Source of the DNA: Schlesneria paludicola DSM 18645
GTDB taxonomy: Bacteria > Planctomycetota > Planctomycetia > Planctomycetales > Planctomycetaceae
DNA length: 64,000 bases
Assembly: GCF_000255655.1 (NCBI RefSeq)
Contig: NZ_JH636435.1
Span: forward strand, 1,731,770-1,795,769
Reading direction: 5' to 3'
The first letter of the stretch is position 1. Every line of letters starts with the position of its first letter. The translations under genes were made by a program, and so were the position numbers. Below are positions 1 through 8,344 of this stretch, piece after piece. The notes beneath the pieces are model-generated. The model searched no databases. It was not told the origin of the DNA and saw nothing but the letters and a program-made list of their open reading frames with translations.

Positions 1-720
1 GGCCCTCAGGAAGGCTTCAATATCCTGGTAATTATTATGGTAGTTCTCATCGCCCGCTTCATTTCCGACCGGCGGCGCAATGATCTCTCCGGACTGCAGC
101 GAAGGTCCATCTTGAGTTGTCACAATTCCAATATCGTCGCTCTTGCTACCGGAGGAGCTGCCGATGACAACCGGACTGAATCCGTCGACCGACAACAACT
201 GCTGCTGCCATTCCGACAGATTTCGATCGTTATCAATCGAGAAAACGCCGTCTTCTCGGATGATGTTGAACACGGCCAGATTGATGGCGTACACCCCCTC
301 GCGTAGAATGGCGCGCTGGCGACCTTTCTGTCCGCCCTGCAAGAAGGTTCGCACATCCTGATAGTGATTGCAGGCAACGACGCGACCCAGTGTCTGACTC
401 GGCCCGAGAGCTTCACCCGCGCGGGCAAACACGTACGCCAGTTTTCCCTGTGTCACGGTCATGAGTGGCCGTTTGTGGACGGCGAATTGCCATCGCCAAT
501 ATCCGAAATGCAGGCCACCACGCAGGACATTCGGCTGAAATCCGGCCTCTCCGCTGAGTGCGACGATGTCCCCATCGCCCAAAGATCCTTTGGCTGACCA
601 GAGTTTTTCCACGATCCCCACTTTGTCGTTGGGGATATAGCGAACCACGAGCCAGAGCAAGAACATTGCAGCGACCGCAGCAGCTCCAACACCGACGCCC
701 AAAGACATGAACACCGACAT
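1..720 (-). CDS. SPFH/band-7 (flotillin-like) membrane protein, partial
   Basis: The frame is open from an ATG at 720 down to the window edge, giving 240 residues of an incomplete protein. Residues about 5-27 form one hydrophobic segment, followed by RYIPNDKVGIVEKLW, the usual opening of planctomycete SPFH proteins. A beta-rich stretch with LRGGLHFGYWRWQF and LMTVTQGKLAYVFA follows, which I read as the start of the SPFH domain. Such proteins scaffold membrane microdomains. It is transcribed away from the phosphatase gene to its right, sharing an intergenic region of about 420 bases. The C-terminal coiled coil expected of flotillins lies outside the window, so the subfamily is uncertain. Confidence 0.75.
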   Translation of the reverse strand, partial: MSVFMSLGVGVGAAAVAAMFLLWLVVRYIPNDKVGIVEKLWSAKGSLGDGDIVALSGEAGFQPNVLRGGLHFGYWRWQFAVHKRPLMTVTQGKLAYVFARAGEALGPSQTLGRVVACNHYQDVRTFLQGGQKGRQRAILREGVYAINLAVFNIIREDGVFSIDNDRNLSEWQQQLLSVDGFSPVVIGSSSGSKSDDIGIVTTQDGPSLQSGEIIAPPVGNEAGDENYHNNYQDIEAFLRA

Positions 721-1138
721 ACGACATCCTTCGTAATGTTTTGACCGGGGACAGCGTGCTTCCGCAAGCGTTTGCCACACTCGGTCAAGCAGAAAGTCGC
801 GCAGCGGTGCCCTCAACTGCGGAGGCAACTTCGCTGGCGTAAACGTGAATAAGATGTTGTGAGTTTGTGGGTCTGCCGATTTCGATCAGAATTCCGTCAG
901 CAGTTTCCGCTTCGCATGGATGACGATTTCCTGTCCCGCCATCGATTCGCTGGGGATCGATTCGCCTGGATTGAAAAACCTAAACGGCAGCAGATCGAAG
1001 GCGGATCACGGAATTCCGCAACCGATTTCTGATTTCCTCATTTCATTACATTTTCTTAATACCGCATTCACTCTTGTATTTAAAATGCCTGAGGTATCGA
1101 CCTTGATCGACACCACAACCAAGGCAAAGGCGTCTGTT
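721..1138. other. Divergent intergenic region
   Basis: This lies between the SPFH gene (-) and the phosphatase gene (+) and must carry both promoters. An AT-rich stretch just before 1085 (TTGTATTTAAAATG) could be a -10 region for the phosphatase gene. That would put the ATGs at 920 and 1085 upstream of or at transcription start and favour the ATG at 1139. I see no coding sequence or clear operator here. Confidence 0.4.
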
Positions 1139-2527
1139 ATGCCGCATTCCGAAAAGCATTCTCGCCGAGATTTTTTTGAGATGACGGCGGCGGCAGTGGG
1201 ATCGTGGTCGCTACCAATGACCTTCAGCGCGTTCACTCGGAATGCACTTGCATTTTCGCCTCGGGCGGGTTTCGGCCCCTTGAATCCGACGCGGGATGAA
1301 GCGACGGGCCTGGAGCTTTTAAAGCTACCCGAGGGATTTCGCTACGTTTCGTTCGGCTGGACGGGCGACATGATGTCCGATGGGACATTGACGCCGCCGA
1401 ATCATGACGGGATGGGAGTCATCCACGCGGACGGAGACATTGTCACTCTCGTCCGTAATCACGAAAACAACGATCGTCAGACTCCCTTTTCCAACCAGGG
1501 AACGCCCTATGATCTCAAAGCAGGGGGTGGCTGCACGAATCTCCAGTTTGACACCGCTACCGGAACGTGGCTGAAAGATTGGACCAGCCTGGTGGGCACG
1601 GCACGCAATTGCGCCGGCGGCGTAACGCCTTGGGGGACCTGGTTAAGTTGCGAAGAAACCGTGTTGGGACCGGGCAGCATCAAGGATGGCCGCAAGCAAC
1701 TGTACGAACAGGATCATGGATTCGTCTTCGAGGTCCCGCCGACAAGCGTTGCGGAACCGGTCCCTCTTAAAGCGATGGGACGGTTTGTCCACGAAGCGGT
1801 GGCTGTCGATCCGGCCACGGGACATGTCTATCAGACGGAAGACGACGGAACGGCAGGGTTTTATCGCTTTATCCCGAATCAACCTGGGCGTCTTGCGGAA
1901 GGCGGCCAATTGCAAATGATGCAGGCGGTCGAGTTCCCCGAGCTGCGACGCGAGGTTCCCCTGAACCAGCCCATTCACGTCAACTGGGTGGACATTGATG
2001 ATCCGACGCGGGCCCATTCGCCGGGAACCGAAGATGGTCACGGAGTTTTCCAACAGGGGAAAATTCAGCAAGGCACAACCTTCGCAAGACTGGAAGGTTG
2101 CTGGTACGGCAACCAATCCATTTTCGTCGTATCGACCAGCGGGGGCGATGCAAAAAGCGGTCAGGTCTTTCGTTACGACCCACGGCAGGAAACGATCACG
2201 CTCATTTTTGAATCGCCCGGGGTGGACATTCTCGATTCGCCTGACAATTTGACCGTCAGTCCCCGTGGCGGAATTGTGTTATGCGAAGACGGCGATCGCG
2301 AGCCACAGCGGTTACACGGGCTGACGGCAACCGGATCGCTCTTTGAATTGGCGGCCAACAATGTCGTCTTAAAGCCGGGCGAGCGACGTCGCATTCACGG
2401 TGACTTCCGCAAGATGGAATGGTGCGGCGCGACATTCAGCCCCGATGGACGCTGGTTGTTCGCGAATCTTCAGACACCCGGAATCACGCTGGCCATTACC
2501 GGCCCGTGGGAATCCGCGGGCTTGTAA
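1139..2527 (+). CDS. PhoX-like (DUF839) phosphatase, Tat-exported
   Basis: A protein of 462 residues from the chosen start. The twin-arginine motif SRRDFF lies at residues 8-13, followed by a hydrophobic stretch, so export through Tat is expected. In-frame ATGs also exist at 920 and 1085, but they would leave the Tat motif far from the N-terminus. The body shows typical PhoX/DUF839 segments: LPEGFRYVSFGWTGDMM, VRNHEN, GGVTPWGTWLSCEE, GRFVHEAVAVDPATGHVY and SPDNLTVSPRGG. PhoX enzymes are calcium-dependent periplasmic phosphatases with a beta-propeller fold. Substrate and induction by phosphate starvation cannot be read here, and I see no Pho box. A decayed copy of the dispersed repeat follows the stop. 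Confidence 0.85.
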   Translation: MPHSEKHSRRDFFEMTAAAVGSWSLPMTFSAFTRNALAFSPRAGFGPLNPTRDEATGLELLKLPEGFRYVSFGWTGDMMSDGTLTPPNHDGMGVIHADGDIVTLVRNHENNDRQTPFSNQGTPYDLKAGGGCTNLQFDTATGTWLKDWTSLVGTARNCAGGVTPWGTWLSCEETVLGPGSIKDGRKQLYEQDHGFVFEVPPTSVAEPVPLKAMGRFVHEAVAVDPATGHVYQTEDDGTAGFYRFIPNQPGRLAEGGQLQMMQAVEFPELRREVPLNQPIHVNWVDIDDPTRAHSPGTEDGHGVFQQGKIQQGTTFARLEGCWYGNQSIFVVSTSGGDAKSGQVFRYDPRQETITLIFESPGVDILDSPDNLTVSPRGGIVLCEDGDREPQRLHGLTATGSLFELAANNVVLKPGERRRIHGDFRKMEWCGATFSPDGRWLFANLQTPGITLAITGPWESAGL

Positions 2528-2544
2528 TCATCAACGTCCGAACC

Positions 2545-2640
2545 GCCTGTTGAAGTTACGGGAACGGGCTCCGCATTGCTTCAAAGGCGCGATGGCGCCG
2601 TGCAGACCAGGGCACCTGTTTCCCTGATTTCAACGAACTT
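2545..2640 (-). repeat. Dispersed intergenic repeat, copy A (diverged)
   Basis: It begins GCCTGTTGAAGTTACGGG and ends near TTTCAACGAAC, with GGCACCTGTTTCCC before the right arm, so both ends match the other copies. The centre differs and contains its own small hairpin (GGCGC...GCGCC). It lies just after the phosphatase stop codon. Confidence 0.6.
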
Positions 2641-2722
2641 GTAAGCCGCTCGGTGCAAGACACGTTTGTCTTATTTTCTGTCCTCGTCAGTTTTCTGTCC
2701 TCGTCCTCAGGAGAGATGCGTT

Positions 2723-3712
2723 ATGCGCAGTATTCATCGGAAGTCGGGCTTTACGCTCATCGAGCTGCTGGTCGTGATCGCGATCATTGGCGTCTTGGTA
2801 TCGCTGCTTCTTCCTGCCGTCCAGCAGGCCCGCGAAGCCGCGCGCCGCACTCAATGCAACAACAATTTGAAGCAGTTGGGTCTGGCACTTCACAACTATG
2901 TGGAAGGCTTTGATCGCCTGCCACCCGGGGGCACGCGTCCGACCGGCGCTGCGATCACGAACGGATCGAACAATAATTGGGGAACGAACTGGATCACGCG
3001 AATCCTGCCGTATGTCGACCAGGCCAATGTTTATAACCAATATGACATGAACGTCGAAGGACGCGTCGCCCCCAATGCCGCACTGTGTTCCAAAACCCTG
3101 ACGGCACTTCTGTGCCCAAGCGACACGATCGGAGCACCGTGGGTCCATCCGGTCAGTAACTATCCGCCCAAGGCCAAGGGGAACTATGCGGCCAACTTTG
3201 GACTGGGAAATCCCTGGTCGGGTACCGTCTGGAACAACTCGGCCGTTCGTGGACCATTTCGTGCCCACATGTACTACGGCGCCGGCTTCCGCGAGATCAC
3301 CGACGGTTTGTCGAATACGCTGTTCGTCGCCGAAATCATCCAGGGAAAAGAAGCAGGCGATGTTCGTGGGACGTGGTCGTTTGCACCGGGGTCGTTCATC
3401 TGCGGACAAAGCTACTACCCTGACGATATTTCTCCCGAACCATTCCTTCCGCTGACCCCGAATGGCAACGCGCTCGACGATTCCAAAAAGGATCGGCCGT
3501 CCTATTGCAGCGCCAGCAATTCGGATCGCGACCTGCGCTGCCTCGCATATCGGCCAAATCAGGCATCGCAAACCGCTCGCAGCAAGCATATTGGCGGCGT
3601 TCTGGTCTGCATGGGAGATGGTTCCGGACGATTCATTAGCGATTCAATCAATGCCACTGTCTGGGGCAATATCCTGGCCATCAGTGATGGCAACGTGGTT
3701 GGTGATTATTAG
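2723..3712 (+). CDS. DUF1559 protein with pseudopilin N-terminus
   Basis: 329 residues. The start at 2723 has an AGGAGA ribosome-binding site; an upstream ATG at 2666 has none. The N-terminus reads [19 protein letters not shown], a class III (prepilin peptidase) signal in which cleavage before Phe leaves a methylated pilin-like helix. The following [20 protein letters not shown] is the hallmark of the planctomycete DUF1559 (H-X9-DG) family, and the C-terminal part contains the expected HIGGVLVCMGDGSGRFIS. Family members are numerous per genome and probably localise to the envelope; their role is unknown. A strong hairpin separates it from the lipoprotein gene downstream. Confidence 0.93.
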   Translation: MRSIHRKSGFTLIELLVVIAIIGVLVSLLLPAVQQAREAARRTQCNNNLKQLGLALHNYVEGFDRLPPGGTRPTGAAITNGSNNNWGTNWITRILPYVDQANVYNQYDMNVEGRVAPNAALCSKTLTALLCPSDTIGAPWVHPVSNYPPKAKGNYAANFGLGNPWSGTVWNNSAVRGPFRAHMYYGAGFREITDGLSNTLFVAEIIQGKEAGDVRGTWSFAPGSFICGQSYYPDDISPEPFLPLTPNGNALDDSKKDRPSYCSASNSDRDLRCLAYRPNQASQTARSKHIGGVLVCMGDGSGRFISDSINATVWGNILAISDGNVVGDY

Positions 3713-3733
3713 CGGCATATAACACCGCGACCA

Positions 3734-3790
3734 AGAGATGTTCAGATCGGCGGCGCGAACGCCACGTCGCGTCGCCGACTGAACATCTCT
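3734..3790 (+). terminator. Long hairpin between the DUF1559 gene and the lipoprotein gene
   Basis: A 12-bp perfect outer stem (AGAGATGTTCAG with CTGAACATCTCT) continues, after one bulged base, into an 11-bp inner stem with a single mismatch (TCGGCGGCGCG with CGCGTCGCCGA). The sequence after it is moderately T-rich (CGTCGTTCTTT). It can act as a terminator, or as a stabiliser that sets the pilin-like transcript apart from the lipoprotein gene starting 31 bases later. Confidence 0.75.
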
Positions 3791-3820
3791 CGTCGTTCTT
3801 TAACACAAGGACCTTCTACG

Positions 3821-4228
3821 ATGCACGATCGCTCTGCCGCCATCGTCCTCACGCTCTGTTTATTGGCCGTCGGTTGCGGCCGGAACGAGCTACCATTTAC
3901 GGATCATTCTCGCGATCCCGAACTTTACGCAAAATCGGCGCGGGCCATTGTGGAAAACAACTGCAAGGCCGCCCGCAAAGGCGATCCCGCGATTCATTTA
4001 GCCCCCGTCCTGCAGGAGCTTGAACGGAATGATCGCCCCGTCGGTCCGCGAAAAGAAATCTTCGCGGAATTACGTCGCGTCTGCCGGGAAGCGGTTGACA
4101 TGATTCGTGCCAGCGAAGGAAATCGCCCGAGCATTCAACGGCATCTGGACGAGATGATCGAATTGGCGAGCCAATTGCCCGCGAATTCGAATTCCACCGT
4201 TCGCCCGCCCGTGGAACCTGGTTCATAG
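3821..4228 (+). CDS. Small lipoprotein, function unknown
   Basis: 135 residues. A short signal peptide ends in the lipobox LAVGC with Cys19, so lipid attachment is expected. The mature part is charged and mostly helical, without a motif I recognise. Small lipoproteins often follow DUF1559 genes in planctomycetes, and the two may be made together if the intervening hairpin is only a partial stop. The gene ends 39 bases before the end of the histidine-kinase gene on the other strand. Confidence 0.7.
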   Translation: MHDRSAAIVLTLCLLAVGCGRNELPFTDHSRDPELYAKSARAIVENNCKAARKGDPAIHLAPVLQELERNDRPVGPRKEIFAELRRVCREAVDMIRASEGNRPSIQRHLDEMIELASQLPANSNSTVRPPVEPGS

Positions 4229-4267
4229 TGCCCACTTCAAGCGACAGCGGTCCACTTCCTCGATCAA

Positions 4268-7200
4268 TCAGGAGATCGGAAACAATCCAGAGATCGTTGT
4301 TCCCTGATTGGGCTTCGATTCAATTTTTAGTTCGCCGCCCGCCAGGCTGGCTCGTTCCTGCATGCCAATCAATCCCAAACTGCCGCCAGACGCACATCGG
4401 CGAAGCACGTCGTCGACAAGAAAACCGCGCCCATCGTCACATATCTTGAGGTGCAGTCCGAGATGGTCATGCTTGAGCGAGATTTCGATCCGCTGCATTC
4501 CTGCATGGCGGACCGCGTTTGTGATCGCCTCTTGTGTAATTCGGAAGCAGACGATCCCCAAGTCCATGGGAACTTGTAGCCCGACAGGTTCGACCTCCAG
4601 ACTGCCAAGGAAGCCTGCGATTCGTGCCTGTTGACGCAGATATCCATGCAGCGCCGCAACGAGCCCGAGATCGTTGAGTTGAGGAGGTCGCAAGTTCACG
4701 GCGAGATCTCGAACCTGAGAGATCGCCTGATCCACCATTCCAATCGTTTCGTCCAGTCGAGTGCACATGATCGCGTCGACCGATCGTTGCATGCTTCTCA
4801 GGTTCATCTTCATCGCGGTCAACATCTGGCCAAACTCATCATGCAGTTCACGCGAAATATGTTGAAGTTCCGCCTCCCGTGTCCTGAGCAATTGCCGCGA
4901 GAGAAGTTCCAGTCGCCGTCGGCTGGCAAGCAGTTCGGCTTCGGCCATTTTGCGGTAGGTGATATCCGTAAAGGTGACCAATACCGCCGTCGGCTTCGAT
5001 CTCGGCCCGACTGGAACTGAGTTGACGGAAATCCATACGAGTTCACCTGATGGCCTATAGACACCCATGATGACTCCCGTTTGCGGAATTCCATCGCGCA
5101 ATGAGACAAGTGAAGGGTGCGTCTCTCCGGGAAAATCAGAGCCATCTTCATGGACACAGCGCCAACGAGGATCGAGCGAAGTGCGTCCGGTGATTTCGTC
5201 TGCGGTCAAACCGAGAATGCGCTCAGCACTGGGATTACAGACGACAATCTGGCAATCGGCATTCTGGAGCGTAAATCCTTCTTGCAGAGACTCGATGGCA
5301 ACTCGAAAACGCTCGTGACTTTCATGCAGCTTTGCCTGTGTGCGAAGGACTTCGGTGATGTCCTGGTGAATCCCAAAGGCCCGAATGGCCTTGCCTGTTT
5401 CGTCACCTCGAAGATGGTACGCCACAAAGATGTGGCGTACATCACCGTCGCTGCGTCGTATGAGGCGATACTCCAAATTCAAAACGCGTTCAAAAATGGG
5501 TGTGGCGAGCGCCTTGGCGATCTCACCTTCGACCAGATGCCGGTCCTCTGGATGGCAGAAATCACGGACATATTTCTCTGCCGACATCTCATATCCGCCT
5601 TCGCGGGTGGCGTTCGTGCCACAGAGGGCATAGAAGCGGTCATCGAGCGTGAAGCTCAAGCTAATGAGATCAAATTCCCAATCCGCCAGATTGGCGATGT
5701 CGAGCGCCGCTTCCAGCCGTAGCCGATTGGTGAGCAATTCATTCTCTGTTCTTCGACGTTCCGTGATATCGCGCACGACGGCACAATTGAATTCCCGCCC
5801 ATCGTGGCAAAGGAAATTCACGGTAACTTCTGTTGCCAGAGTCCGGCCGTCACGCGTCTTTTGACTCGACTGAAACGTGAACGAGCCGCGGCGTTTGATC
5901 TCGTCCCAGTGTTCATGCCAGGTTTCCGTGGTGACATTCGGATCAATCTCGAACATCCGCTTGCCAATCAGCTCATCGCGTGCGTAACCAAGCGTTTTGG
6001 CCGCCGCGATGTTGACATACAGAATTTCGCCTGACGAGTTGATCCAGAACATGGAATCAACCGCGTGATCCATACTGAACTGCGTGACTCGAAGCCAGCG
6101 TTCAGCCTCTTTGAGGTCTGTCACATCGCGCATGGCACCGGCAACCCGACGGGGTCGTCCCGTTTCATCGCGCGAGATGTACGCGCGATCTTGAATCTCG
6201 GCCCAGGCTCCATCGGCCCGCAAGAACCGGTAATCGCAAGCCCAGTATTGATCACCTCCGTCGATGGCCGCTCGAAGTGACTGGCGGGTTCGTTCCCGAT
6301 CATCCACATGAACGCGTTCCACCCACCACTGCCAGGAATCTGCGGACTCGATCGGCCGTTCAAACGCCGCGGAATAGACGTCATTCCAGACCACGCGTCC
6401 CGTGTGGAGATCCGCATCCCAGACCGCGTCATTGGTCGCGAGAATCGCAAGCCGATAGCGTTCCTCACTGTCCCGCAATGCGTTCTCAATTGCTTTTCTC
6501 TCGGTGACGTCGTGCATCGCGCCGACCAGATGCGTGCATATCCCGTCATCGGAAAACAGGGGAGCGATCGAGACATCACCGATCCTGATTCCCGTTGGAT
6601 ATTTCGAGGTTTCCTCCCAGCGGATGGTCTGCTTCGCGTCAATTGCACGATGGCAATTCCTCAAGAAAGTCGCTCCCGAGGGTTCGGGCAGGATTTCCTC
6701 AACGCGTCTCCCGATGACGGAATTCATCGGAATTCCGGTCAACGTCGTGAACGCGGGATTGACCGAGCCGAAACGAAACTCGCGATCCTTGATGACGTCG
6801 ACCATGAAAATGACATCACCGACCGTTTCAAAGATGGACGTCAGTTGGCGGTGCGAAGCGCGCAGTCGCTCTTCACTGGCTGCCAGTTCCAGTTCCGTCC
6901 GCTTGCGAGCCGTAATGTTTCGAACGTGTGCAAAATTGAATTCTCGATCGCCGAAGTGAACGTAGTTGGCGGTGACTTCAACTGGAAATATGTGTCCGTC
7001 CTTTGTGCGATGCCGGGTTTCAAGCGTAATCGCACCTCGAGATTTGAGGTCGGAAAAGTGCTTCTCCCATTCACCCGGTTGATAGTCAGGCTCGACGTCC
7101 AGATCGAACACGCGCATCGTCAGCAGTTCATCACGGGAATAACCGCGTTCAGAACAAGCAATTTCATTGACGTACTGAATGCGACCATCGCGATCAATCC

Positions 7201-7294
7201 AGAAGATGGCATCACTGGCGCGATCCACACAAAATCGCATCATCTGCGATTCGTTCTCGAGAGGATCGATTGCCAAGTCGTCTGGCACAGTCAC
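4268..7294 (-). CDS. Multi-PAS sensor histidine kinase (HisKA_3 type)
   Basis: 1008 residues with no membrane segment, so a cytoplasmic sensor is expected. Six PAS units can be followed: about residues 20-130, 150-270, 280-400, 405-520, 530-650 and 655-775, several ending in the PAC-like DITERR/DVTERK signature. The kinase core has RELHDEFGQ with the phospho-acceptor His818 (NarL-partner HisKA_3 type). Its ATP-binding part has TQEAITNAVRHAG (N box), DDGRGF (G1) and GSLGLIGMQERA (G2). Units 1 and 4 are similar to each other (FWI...YVN...GY.RDEL), suggesting duplication. No response regulator is adjacent, so it is an orphan kinase. PAS ligands cannot be predicted. Confidence 0.93.
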   Translation of the reverse strand: MTVPDDLAIDPLENESQMMRFCVDRASDAIFWIDRDGRIQYVNEIACSERGYSRDELLTMRVFDLDVEPDYQPGEWEKHFSDLKSRGAITLETRHRTKDGHIFPVEVTANYVHFGDREFNFAHVRNITARKRTELELAASEERLRASHRQLTSIFETVGDVIFMVDVIKDREFRFGSVNPAFTTLTGIPMNSVIGRRVEEILPEPSGATFLRNCHRAIDAKQTIRWEETSKYPTGIRIGDVSIAPLFSDDGICTHLVGAMHDVTERKAIENALRDSEERYRLAILATNDAVWDADLHTGRVVWNDVYSAAFERPIESADSWQWWVERVHVDDRERTRQSLRAAIDGGDQYWACDYRFLRADGAWAEIQDRAYISRDETGRPRRVAGAMRDVTDLKEAERWLRVTQFSMDHAVDSMFWINSSGEILYVNIAAAKTLGYARDELIGKRMFEIDPNVTTETWHEHWDEIKRRGSFTFQSSQKTRDGRTLATEVTVNFLCHDGREFNCAVVRDITERRRTENELLTNRLRLEAALDIANLADWEFDLISLSFTLDDRFYALCGTNATREGGYEMSAEKYVRDFCHPEDRHLVEGEIAKALATPIFERVLNLEYRLIRRSDGDVRHIFVAYHLRGDETGKAIRAFGIHQDITEVLRTQAKLHESHERFRVAIESLQEGFTLQNADCQIVVCNPSAERILGLTADEITGRTSLDPRWRCVHEDGSDFPGETHPSLVSLRDGIPQTGVIMGVYRPSGELVWISVNSVPVGPRSKPTAVLVTFTDITYRKMAEAELLASRRRLELLSRQLLRTREAELQHISRELHDEFGQMLTAMKMNLRSMQRSVDAIMCTRLDETIGMVDQAISQVRDLAVNLRPPQLNDLGLVAALHGYLRQQARIAGFLGSLEVEPVGLQVPMDLGIVCFRITQEAITNAVRHAGMQRIEISLKHDHLGLHLKICDDGRGFLVDDVLRRCASGGSLGLIGMQERASLAGGELKIESKPNQGTTISGLFPIS

Positions 7295-7784
7295 AGTCTC
7301 CCCACGCAGCGGTATTCTTTACGGAAGCGAAAACAAGCGAAGGACGACTTCGGATGGGATTTTTCGGAGTACCAGAACGGTATGCTCCAGAACTAGCGTC
7401 GTTAAAATAGCTCCTCGGTCTACTCGATCCTAGCCCTCTTACCGTCTTCCTGAATCCGCGGACAAGATTTCACTTGCAGATCGTGATCGACAGGCCGCGA
7501 CGTATTAGAAAACACGTGAACGCCTTCCACCACAAGCGGCTGTCCGTAATCCACCTGATGCAAGGCCGTCGACCTACCTCAATGGTGAATCCTGCAACAT
7601 CAGATCCCTGGCGATATCCATCAAACGATGACGCATCGTTTGATCGCGGACAATCTCTGGACATTAACAAGAGTTTAGGCGGGGACAAATCGAAACGAAC
7701 TCAGCTTGACCGAATGCGGAGCCCCCGCAACAACATGCTGCTCGCGTTGGTTCATTGCCAACGCATCTGATCCTGGAGATGACC
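7295..7784. other. Divergent intergenic region with palindrome
   Basis: About 490 bases between the kinase gene (-) and the secreted-protein gene (+). The notable element is the perfect inverted repeat at 7620-7644. Short open frames here lack ribosome-binding sites and recognisable content. Confidence 0.4.
7620..7644. promoter_or_regulatory. 25-bp palindrome, candidate operator
   Basis: Two perfect 10-bp arms, ATCAAACGAT and ATCGTTTGAT, are separated by GACGC. The site lies about 140 bases upstream of the small secreted-protein gene and 325 bases upstream of the kinase gene. There is no T tract, so an operator is more likely than a terminator. The binding protein is unknown. Confidence 0.45.
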
Positions 7785-8306
7785 ATGCGAACTTCGATTC
7801 TTGGCTTTCTGGCGATAATGTCCGCCTGCTCTATCGTTCAGGCCGCCGATGACGCGTCGATCAAGAAACTGGTGAAAGCAAACGTCGAAGAGCTCAACGC
7901 AGCACTTCTCAAGGAAGACTTCGCCAAAGCTGTCAGCCTGACGTATCCAAAGCTCGTCAAAATGGCGGGAGGCACGAAGTCCCTGATCGAGAGCATGGAA
8001 AGCGGAACAAAATCCATGAATGCCATGGGGATTTCGATTTCCAGCGTCGTAACCAACGAGCCATCAGGTCTGCTCAAAAGCGGGAACGATCTGTACACGG
8101 TTGTTCCCTTTACACTGAAAATGACGGTCCCGAACGGGACGATGCGCGTGAAATCATTTGTGATCGGCGTATCGAGTGACCAGGCGAAAACATGGACTTT
8201 CGTCAACGGTGACATTGAAGACGAGGCATTGAAACAGGTCCTGCCAGACCTTCCCAAAGAATTGAAACTTCCCCCAAAGCAGAAACCGCAATTGGAGAAG
8301 AACTGA
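7785..8306 (+). CDS. Secreted protein, function unknown
   Basis: 173 residues from the ATG at 7785, which has a GGAG site 7 bases upstream; an in-frame ATG at 7755 has no such site. Residues 1-20 form a signal peptide with a likely cleavage after VQAA. The mature protein is lysine-rich, with helical segments (IKKLVKANVEELNAALL) followed by strands, and ends in a proline/lysine tail. The pattern of a helix pair followed by a beta sheet could fit an NTF2/SnoaL-like fold, but no catalytic motif supports a function. It is divergent from the kinase and convergent with the ribonuclease gene. Confidence 0.7.
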   Translation: MRTSILGFLAIMSACSIVQAADDASIKKLVKANVEELNAALLKEDFAKAVSLTYPKLVKMAGGTKSLIESMESGTKSMNAMGISISSVVTNEPSGLLKSGNDLYTVVPFTLKMTVPNGTMRVKSFVIGVSSDQAKTWTFVNGDIEDEALKQVLPDLPKELKLPPKQKPQLEKN

Positions 8307-8344
8307 ACACCGGCTAAAGAAATCAAACATCTTGCGGCCGCGGT

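Noticed and set aside
2687-3589. 300-residue minus-strand open frame
   Set aside because: Antisense to the DUF1559 gene; no homology visible.
6308-7396. 362-residue plus-strand open frame
   Set aside because: It is antisense to the PAS histidine kinase, has no ribosome-binding site and no recognisable domain.
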